Source of the DNA: Cavenderia fasciculata
Taxonomy: Eukaryota; Evosea; Eumycetozoa; Acytosteliales; Cavenderiaceae
Reading direction: 5' to 3'
Length of the DNA stretch: 64,000 nucleotides
NCBI RefSeq assembly: GCF_000203815.1
Contig: NW_004457695.1
Coordinates: 1,610,054 to 1,674,053 of the forward strand
Shown here: piece after piece, positions 55,710 to 64,000 of the stretch
How positions within the stretch are numbered: the first letter of the stretch is position 1
Layout: every line of letters starts with the position of its first letter
The notes under the pieces: generated by a model
What the model was told of the DNA's origin: nothing
The model's database searches: none
Seen by the model: only the letters and a program-made list of their open reading frames with translations
Position numbers and translations under genes: made by a program

Positions 55710-57682
55710 TTAACTATGAACAGCTCTCGTTAAATTTGAATATACAACATTATCATTTATATGTACATTTGAAGTTGATTTGGTTGGTGAATTTGAAGGT
55801 GACAAGGTGACTGGTGTCCAAATAGATTGTTGTAAACTTTTGGAAAGTTGATCCAATTGATCAAAAATGCCCTGTTCGACGTCGTTTGATTCGATTTGTT
55901 TGCGACTGGGAAGTGGTAATAACTCTTGTTGTTCGGTAGTATTTCCTCTGAGAGGAGAGTTACAATGTGGTTTGGGCTTATTGATTTGTCCAGCATTGAT
56001 TTGATTCAAAGTGTTGGAGATTGTGGGTGGTGGTGGTGGCGATCTTAAAATACTGTTACTAGAGGTACTATTGCTACTGCTAATACTATTGGGTGGCGGT
56101 GGTGAAAAGGCTGATATCGGGGAAAGTCCTCTGGTTGGAGACTGTGAAAGGAGGTGGACACTACCGCCGCCGCCGCCAGAGGCGTGATCATCAAAACCAA
56201 TATTGATGTGCTTGATGATATAACCCATCTTTTGCGGTCGGTGGTAGGTAGGGTGTTTTTGCGTGGCAGAGAAAGAGGATGAGGATGACGAACGCGAGAG
56301 TGACGAGAGCGACGACAACTCATCCAAGCTGTCGTCTTCGGTTTCGTCGTCAGAGTCGAGATCGCTCTCGAGGTCGTCGTTGGGGTTATTGGCACCTCGC
56401 GTACGCGGCGAGGGCAACGGAGAGGGTGCAGGTGATGGCGCCAACACTCGAAGAGGGGGGAGTGCCGACGGAAGCAGCAGTTTTCGGTTGAGCAGACTCT
56501 TGAGACGCTCGGTAATCTCTTTGAATGTTGGACGTAGTGAAGGCTCAAATTCGACACAGTCGAGTGCCAGCTTGAGCAGTGGTGCCGGACAATCCTTGGG
56601 TACCTTTGGTAACAACACATCCACATCCAATCCATACTTTAAAGATATCGGTCTCAATTGTGCCGATGTCTCTAATCTTGTTATAATCTCTGACAATACA
56701 ATTCCAAATGAAAATACATCACATTTATTATCATATGGTTGTCCTAATATTACTTCTGGTGACCTAAAAATAAATAAGAATAAATAAATCTAGATTCTTT
56801 CTATTTCTATTTCTTTTTTTTTACATACATCCAATTATTTGTACCACAAATAGTTAATCTATGATTACCACGAATACTACGTTGAGCAGAATTGGTTGAT
56901 CTAGCAAAACCCATGTCACAAACTTTGATTTTCCAACATTCGCCAACCAAAAGGTTGGAACTCTTTAAATCACGATGAATGACATTACGAGAATGTAAAT
57001 AAGTCATGGCACATGCAACATCGTATGCAATCTTTACTCGAAGTGGCCAACTCATTTCAATCAATTTTTCGCTTGTAATGTCTGGTTCTGGTATACTACT
57101 ACTTCCAATATTAACCTTTTTATGAATAAATGATGAAACTGGATCATCATATTTTGTTTTAAATAAATAATATGCTAAATCTCCCCCTAAATAGAAAAAG
57201 TATGTAAATAAAATAAAGATCTAATTTGTTTTTATACTCTTTTGACATACCTGAAACAAATTCATTTACTATATATACATTTTGACCCCTTTCAGCTACA
57301 CCAATTGGAGTTAATAAATTGGGATGAGAAAATCGTAACATGGCAACCTCTCTCTTTATAAACTTTAAAAGGTCCTTGAATTTATCACTATTTGGCGACA
57401 ATGCAATCTCTTTAATCCCAACGGGTGTTCCAAAATATTCCCCTTTGAATATTTTTCCATATGCACCCTTTCCAATCTCTTCACCAAATTCCAAATCATC
57501 AAAATTTATCCTAAATGCATCATTTCCATCTGGTATACCATCAAGTGATGTATCTAAAAAAATAAAATTAAAATTAAAAATAAAAATGTAAATATAAACA
57601 TTGAATCAAAATGTTTGTTACTTTACAACTTACCTCCACTATTACTATTAATATTTAGTATATGAGTATCTACTGGTTCCAT
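55710..57682 (-). CDS. TKL-type protein kinase
   Basis: Four exons (57682-57634, 57553-57251, 57186-56829, 56763-55710) join in frame to 587 aa. The kinase domain spans about residues 35-345: GKGAYGKIFKG glycine loop, VGIKEI with the ATP Lys, HRDLKSSNLLV catalytic loop, CDMGFAR in place of DFG, SPEVILGQPYDNKCDVFSFG after the activation segment, and RPTFKEI. There is a 30-residue insert after the hinge. The C-terminal 230 residues are Ser/Pro-rich. All catalytic residues are present; DMG keeps the metal-binding Asp. It resembles dictyostelid TKL kinases; pathway unknown. A long region (57683-60956) lies upstream. Confidence 0.9.
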
Positions 57683-60600
57683 TGTTTCTATATATATATA
57701 TTTCTCTTTTTGTTTTACTATCTAGGTGGAAATAAAATTTGGGAAATTTGATTATATTAATATTAAATATTACGATAATCAAATATATTTGATGATAATG
57801 ATGGAAATGGTAATAATCATAAAATCATCTAGATATTGTTTGTTGTTATTTGTACTACTGTTAACTGTTGTTATCGGGTATTATTATTATGTATCACAAA
57901 AAAAAAATAACAAAGGAGAATTAAAATTGTAGTTGGTACAAACAAACAACAATAACAACAACAACAATTAATAATTTATGTAAACTAATAAATTATTCAA
58001 GTATTTTATAACTTTTTTAAAAATTACCAACAACATTGACAATCACAGCAAATTATAATTGTGACGGATTGATTGATAGAATGATGATATGACCCTAGCT
58101 AGTAGGGGTCTATATATCATGTGATGATAGGTGTAGCGCGCTACAGTAGTGCAAGTAGATGATGATTTTTTTTTTGTTTTGGTGTTGTTGTTGTTGGTGG
58201 TAGTTGTTAGGGATAAAAGATGGAGTTGTTCTGGTATTCTTTGGATGTCAGAATCCATCCATCCAATCCATTCATCCATATTTCATTCATTCACTCATGA
58301 ATTAATATTTGCGTGATACGATATGTTTTCATCCAACAAAAATAAACACACCCCCCCCCTCCCAACAATAACAACAACGTTCTTGGTGAGGTGATGGTGG
58401 TTATGAAAAAAATTGGGGGTGGTAATTATTATTATTACTGTCTGCATATATTATATATATGTATAAATATCTATATCATTCTAATTATCTGTTTATATAT
58501 ATCCATTAACAACTACCCCTACTCTTCTACATGTCGTTCTATAATAAAAAGATCTACAAGCTAATCAATCGGATCACATCACCATCCATCCATCCATCCA
58601 TCCACCCTACACTATTACTACTACTACTGTTATTACTATTTCTAACCTTAACCCTAACCCTAATTAACCCCCTATCTTCCTCCTCCACGATGCTAACTTG
58701 TTATACATCTTGTATTGGTGGTCAGTTGAACAAATAGTAGTTGTAGCAGTAGTAGTAGTAGTAGTTGTACAACTACTATTGGATTGAATGAATATTTTGA
58801 GAGAGTCTTTTCTCCTCTCTTGCTATCTTTTGTAAGAGACTTTTGATCCGCTGATATTCTGATTCTCTTTTTTGCTTGCATACGAAATAAACTAACTTCC
58901 AATCCAATCGAATCCAAATTATTATCATCATGATTTGTGGTAGTGGAGATGGGATAATAAATCGACAGATTGGACGATTTACCTCGATATTATTATACGT
59001 TATTCCTTAATTTCTTTAGTTGCTATCTTGTTATTTGAAGAATTTGTGAAGAAATAATGATCATTGATCGATCAAATTTGATGCTGATGCTGTTGTTGTT
59101 GTTGTTGTTAAGATGATTAGAAAGGTAGAGTTCATCCCCATCAAATTTGATTGATGTTGATGGTTGCTCAATGTGTTTGTTTTAAAACACACTATAGTAG
59201 AACCCGCCAGTTGAACTGGTATGTTTCCATTTCCCTCCCTCCCATCCTGCTACTCACCACCACTTATAAGTGGTTTGTGTGTGTGAATTGAGTTGGTATA
59301 TATGTGTGTGAGGTGTGTGGAATTTTGTTGTACCAGATCCAGCAATTGATGATCGATCAAAACCCTCCCCTCCTTGATTTGTGTGTTGTTGTGTGTGTGC
59401 TACTGCTGACAAACTATATGGTTTGATCGCCAGAGTCATCATTCTACCTAATTAATCTAGAATAGAATACGATTCGATTCGATGCGCGATGCGAGATTAT
59501 TCAAGGTAAAGGTGGTAAACCAGTTGTAGGTGGCCTAGGTGTTGTTGTTTTTTTAAACAATCAATATACAATGTTTGTTGTTGTTGTTTATACCTTTTTG
59601 TTATTGTTGTTACTGTTTTCGTTGTTGTTACCAAGCATACTCTTTTTGTTGTTTCTACTACTAGTTTGAATGTTCGTTGTTGTCTAAAATTACAAGAATA
59701 AATAAAGTGTAAATATAAAAATACAATAGATATAACAAACAATTTGTTTTGTATGGTTGGTATGTGAGTTGTTGTTGTTGTTGTTTGTTTTAAATCTATA
59801 TCTACTACTACTAATAACCTGAACTTAATGTTTCTTTCGGTTATCCAATCCAATAAATGTAGTAGATAGGATATAGGATATGTATGGGATAGGGGATAGG
59901 GTGACTATATGGGGGGGTACACAATTCAATGTTATTGTTGGATTAATTATCAAAACATCCTATAAACGAATTGTTTAATTGGATAATATGCGTATATATA
60001 TATATATAACTCCAAAATAGCATTGTCTGTATGTGTTTGTTATTGTCGTTGGAATGATTCAACCCAAAAATAGAAGAAGAGGAAAAGAAGAAAAATAATG
60101 ATAGATCAAGAAGAAGAAGATAACCATCCATCCTTGTGTTTTGTGTTGAACATCATATACATATAATTATGGATCCATCCCCACTCCATTGGAAATGGAT
60201 TAATTTGTGGTGTGTGTGTGTATATATATATTTATACACACTGTTGTGTTGTGATTGTATACAATGGAATAATGTGGGTTGGTTGTTGTATGTGTTTGTT
60301 GAGGAGGATAGGATAGGATAGTAGGGTTGGGATCATGTCCTTATATTATTCTTTTAATTCTAATTTGATTGTTGTTATTACCTTCAATTTCAAACTAAAC
60401 TAAACTAACTGACTGATTGAGTGAGTGTTCTTCTTCTTCTTTTAAACTGCTTTGCTCTCTCTCTCTCTCTCTCTTTGTAAGGGTGCTAAACTATTATACT
60501 ATTCTTCTTGTTCTTTTTTCATTCATTTGATTTGCTCATGTGATTGATGATTATCTTTACAATAAATATATTTGTTTGTTGTTGTTATTTGATAAGACCT

Positions 60601-60956
60601 ATTATATATCTCTCTCTATTGAGTGTGCTTGTTGTACTTTTTTTGTGAAAATAGTATCTTGGTCTTGAGTATCTGATGATGGGTAGTGTAGATTAATCAA
60701 AAGGTAAAACTTTGCTCTTTTGTCCTTCTTCTCTCGTTCATCAGGGGGGGATTTTCGATAATTTTATATATTTTATTTTAATTTAATTTTATTTTTTTGA
60801 CTACACCCACAACCAGAGTAAGCTTTTATTCGAACGGCTCGATCAAAAACGCGCAACACTCGGGTCTCGAGATACGCATCTCTCTCAACTACTTATTATG
60901 TTATTTAACAAAATGATTTGGTTGGTTGGATTGGATTGGATTGGATTTGGTTGGAT
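57683..60956. other. 3.3-kb low-complexity region
   Basis: No gene I can support. Notable content: (TGT)n and GTGTGT runs, a palindrome TGTAGCGCGCTACA (58132-58145), a near-palindrome GACCCTA/TAGGGGTC (58091-58110), a CCCTAA-type block (58643-58671), and an 8-GT/AT tract at 60210-60232. It is probably the 5' region of the TKL kinase. Small open frames, including one with a hydrophobic segment at 57726-57932, look incidental. Confidence 0.5.
58643..58671. repeat. Interstitial telomere-like CCCTAA block
   Basis: TAACCTTAACCCTAACCC then TAATTAACCCC contains two perfect CCCTAA units and degenerate neighbours. It resembles TTAGGG/TAAGGG-type telomere repeats; too short to be a functional end. Confidence 0.6.
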
Positions 60957-62777
60957 TTAAATTGATTTATGATGTAATTTGGCAGTATGTTGATAGATTG
61001 TACCACGGGCATTACCAAATACAAGATATCCTTGATGATCAAATGAACATTTAGTGAGTTGGCCAACCTTTGGTACCTTGACCATCGACACAACGTTGAG
61101 TGATGGGTGTTGGATGACTCTGACAATCTCCTTTTGTAGCTCAGACACTGCACATAGATATTTAGAGGTTGGATCATATGCCAAATCTGTGATTGGATAG
61201 ATAATCGAAGAAATTGATTTCAATGGTGTTGGTGTTTCACTTGTCATACTTGATTTTATATCATAAATATTAACAATTCCACTTTCAGATCTAAAATGTT
61301 AAATAATTAATTAATATATATATACTTGGTTGGATTTAATATTTTGTTTTTTTGATATGAAGATAGTTTACCCAGTAGCTAAATAATTTCCATTTGGTGA
61401 ACAACAAATAGAAGTAATTGATTGAGTGCTAACATTACCAAGATCCTTGAAACGATGAGAGATACGCATAGTCTTGATATTAAAACATGAAACACTACCT
61501 TCACTGGCAACGTAGAGGGTGTTTCCATCGGGTGAGAATTTAATGGCAGATACATTACCCTTTGACAATTGAATATTATTGACTACGGTATTGGATGTAT
61601 TTGAAATTAAAGAAATCTTTCCAAGTGAATCTTCAATTGCATAATAATTAAATGATACTGCAACTGATTTTAATGTATTTTTACCAACTAAAAATAAGGA
61701 AAGAAAATAAACAATGGTTAATAAAACATATATATATTTTCTAAATGATTATAGTTATATTTTCTTTTCTGTTTTTTTCTTACTTCTCAAATTAATTTGT
61801 TTTAAATCTTTAGTTTCTGGATTAAATAAATAATAATGACCATAAGTTCCAACGATGAGAATGTTATTGGTATTTGGAATAAAAGATACAAAGTTTGCTT
61901 TGAATCCTTGTGGATAGGTGAATGAACAAATGGCTCTCTTTAAAGTACCTTGTCTATAAATATGCAGATTGGTTTGTGATGCTACACAGGTAATATTGAA
62001 TTCATTATTATTGTCGATAGCAATCACCTTTTTACTCTCATGGAAAACTTTAAATGTTTTGACTGCCAACACTGAATAATCGATATTTGCCTTATCAGTG
62101 ATAAGTTTGGTAACATTTTGGAATACCTTTTCTTCAACTGCATCATGATTATAATCTTCCAAATCCTCTTCATCTTCTTCTTCTCCATCAACTACTGGTT
62201 TTGATTTCTTTGCCCATTTTGGCATTTTACTTTAATTGAGAAACAACAACAATATTAATACTTTACTTTTTATATAGTTTGAATATTACAATACATACGA
62301 TAATGCCTTTTTTTGTAAAACAGTATTTTCATCATCATCATCCATCCAAGCAGCAGCGCTTGCTTTCTTGGTATTGTTTGATGATTCATTATTTTCTTCT
62401 TCTTCTCCTTCATTCTTTACATTGTCTTTTTTGTTGTTGTTGTTGTTGTTGATGACTTGTGAACTAGTTTGATTATTAATCTTTACTTTTTTCTTTGTTG
62501 GTTGTAATGCATTTTTCATTTCATCGTCTTCATCACTATCACTTTCACTATCTTGTTCCTCTTCATCTTCTTCAATACTATCCTCTTCTTCGTCTTCATC
62601 TTCATCTTGTTCAATACTATTTTCTTCTTCTTCTTCTTCTTCAAAGCTGCTACTTTGTTCTTCTTCTTCCTCTTGTTGTTTTTTAGCAAGTATCTTTGCC
62701 TTTGACTCTTCTACTACTGCAGCAGTTGCCTTTACATTCTTTCCATTTAAAGGTCTTTTCTTTTGTATGTTGTTCAT
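60957..62777 (-). CDS. utp18: UTP18, U3 snoRNP/SSU processome WD40 protein
   Basis: Four exons (62777-62299, 62229-61784, 61687-61372, 61290-60957) join in frame to 524 aa. The N-terminus has a Lys-rich start, a long acidic (DE/S)n tract and AAAWMDDDDENTVLQKKALS, which matches the UTP18 VWVDEDDE element, followed by a WD40 propeller. Diagnostic repeats are FSPDGNTLYVASEGSVSCFN, CSPNGNYLATGSESGIVNIY and HQGYLVFGNARGTIYQ, in the order found in UTP18. The protein works in early pre-18S rRNA processing in the nucleolus. It is single-copy and essential in other eukaryotes. Confidence 0.93.
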
Positions 62778-62866
62778 CTTTACTCCTCGTTACGGTTTGA
62801 TGTTTTGATACAAATTAGAGATACATGATACTCCTCATAACAATCACTCAATCAGACGACTCGTCT

Positions 62867-64000
62867 TTAGAAAAAAAAAAAAAAAAGAAAATAAAAAAAA
62901 CGACAAAGTATACTTTTCGGAAGGTGACAAGGACTAGACTTGTCCATACTTTTATTATTATTACAAAATATTAAATTTACTAAAGCATCTTTTACATGAT
63001 TTGAATAAACCTTTCTAATGAATAAATTATCTTTTGGTATGTTATCGATATCTTCCAATTCAACTGCATATCTTGAATGAGGGTTGCCTTGTGGGTTCTT
63101 GGTCCACAGAGTTGTACGGTGTAGGTCGGCTGTGAATTTATGGTTGGGTGAAAGATGTTTAATCGATTGGAAGTAGATTTCATCGGGTATAAAACTAAAC
63201 TTGAGTGATAGTGTTCTCTCGATGCCAATGATATCGGATATCATAAAATGTGATAGTTGGTAGGTCAACATATGCCATTGTGTACCTTCACCTATATCCT
63301 TTCTATTAAAGAAAGAGTCTAATCCATCTACCCCACAATCATATATTTCAAATACATCGGTTTCATCATTAATCCAATGTACTGTCTTTGAATTCATATA
63401 TGCATGCTAAAACAATAAATAAATAAATAATAAATAATATTAATATTAAATGTTTAATTATTGTATGTTTGTTTGTTTGTTTGTTTTTACTTACAATATA
63501 TCTATAATATTGATGATAAGGTTTCTCTTCTAAATAATTCATATTTTGGTTTGAACATAACATTAATTCAAGTTGAGATAGAGGTGCTGTTGGGAAATCA
63601 TTTAAACTTAGATTAATGACATGTGACCATTGGTGTTGGTCTCCTCCTCCTCCTCCTAATTTCTTTCTTTCGTTGACCATATCAAACAATGATGTATAAG
63701 AAATTAATTCCATATAGACTAATGAAATATCTCCCCATTTACCTTTAATTCTATTCTCCAATACTTTGATATTATTAGTTGCAGAATTGTCATTATAATT
63801 ACCAACAAAATCTTTAATCTTTTCATAATCTTTATCTGATACTGATTTATCAACTAAAAAAAAAAAAGATATATTTCATCATTGTTAATTTAGATTTGTT
63901 TGTTTGTTTGTTTTGATTTAATTTGGTTTACATACCATGAATAATATAATAATGTTTAGTTGAATATAAAACCTTTAATAAATAATCGAGTGAATCCAAA
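62867..64000 (-). CDS. GT14 (core-2/xylosyltransferase-like) glycosyltransferase, 5' end outside
   Basis: Exons 63936-64000 (running off the window), 63495-63853 and 62867-63406 join in frame (about 320 residues seen). Family features: LLKVLYSTKHYYIIHVDKS near the start, the SLVYMELISYTSLFDMVNE region, WSHVINLSLNDFPTAPLSQL (GT14 INLSGxDFPL), and QWHMLTYQLSHFMI plus FIPDEIYFQSI, equivalents of the catalytic GSQWFxLSRxFV and PDExFF. Such enzymes add N-acetylglucosamine or xylose in the Golgi. The signal anchor would be beyond the right edge. The end (CRFFYFLFFFFF) is translated from a T-rich end and may be misread. Confidence 0.82.

Noticed and set aside
57726-57932. 68-codon frame with one hydrophobic segment
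   Set aside because: AT-rich upstream of the kinase; hydrophobicity is expected from TTx codons; no other support.
59497-59853. 118-codon minus-strand open frame
   Set aside because: Made of TTG/GTT repeats read as Thr/Gln/Asn; no domain.
1-64000. CRISPR array, operons, riboswitches or plasmid origin
   Set aside because: No regularly spaced short repeats with spacers; gene structure is eukaryotic with spliceosomal introns.

Overview
The window is nuclear DNA of a dictyostelid social amoeba. The evidence is very AT-rich intergenic DNA with long A/T homopolymers, short AT-rich introns with GTAAGT/GTATGT donors, AAC/CAA/TCA triplet runs giving poly-N, poly-Q and poly-S tracts, and genes typical of the group (TKL kinase, prlA/PA2G4, a CudA/Mga2-like factor, an ankyrin-type family protein). 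I cannot name the species. Splice joins were worked out by hand by requiring an exact reading-frame fit across every GT..AG (once GC..AG) intron, so most exon limits are well supported; no expression data were available.

Layout. 1-2.3 kb: gene-poor, with a 58-bp direct repeat and degraded coding remnants. 2.3-21.3 kb: compact gene array: small unknown ORF, NR2C2AP-like discoidin-fold protein, phosphatidylinositol transfer protein, two-TM RING-H2 E3, PA2G4/prlA, organellar EF-P, autophagy protease Atg4, an INO80B/IES2-type HIT-finger protein, a 1928-residue talin-rod-like protein, a 60-residue two-exon gene, a one-TM repeat protein, and an ankyrin-type protein with one frameshift. 21.3-29.35 kb: an accessory island: two tRNA-Arg(UCU) genes in inverted orientation, each with layered, 5'-truncated non-LTR retroelement ends about 47-55 bp upstream of the tRNA 5' end; one also has a solo-LTR-like insertion 40 bp downstream and the other a 102-bp tandem repeat. 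Between the arms lie an unrecognised STT-rich gene and two extracellular-type protein genes, one apparently lacking its 5' part.

30.7-42.8 kb: a stand-alone S53 (kumamolisin/TPP1-type) propeptide protein, a CudA/Mga2-like DNA-binding protein whose ATG is split by an intron, an aldehyde dehydrogenase, a 24-position hairpin that pairs fully only on the minus strand, Sec61 alpha, a universal-stress-like protein, a four-CBS protein, and a coiled-coil protein with an E2F/CHR-like tandem upstream. 42.8-46.7 kb: a long low-complexity upstream region. 46.7-64 kb: a protein with two transposase-type zinc ribbons, COX20 and RTN4IP1 (a divergent pair of mitochondrial genes 115 bp apart), a GRIP golgin, pyrroline-5-carboxylate reductase with an RGG-rich tail, a TKL kinase with a 3.3-kb upstream region, UTP18, and a GT14 glycosyltransferase running off the right edge.

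Most genes are ordinary housekeeping genes (membrane traffic: PITP, Sec61, golgin; ribosome biogenesis: UTP18, PA2G4; mitochondria: EF-P, COX20, RTN4IP1; autophagy: Atg4). The unusual content is the tRNA/retroelement island, the P5CR-RGG fusion, the stand-alone S53 propeptide, the split start codon and the minus-strand hairpin.
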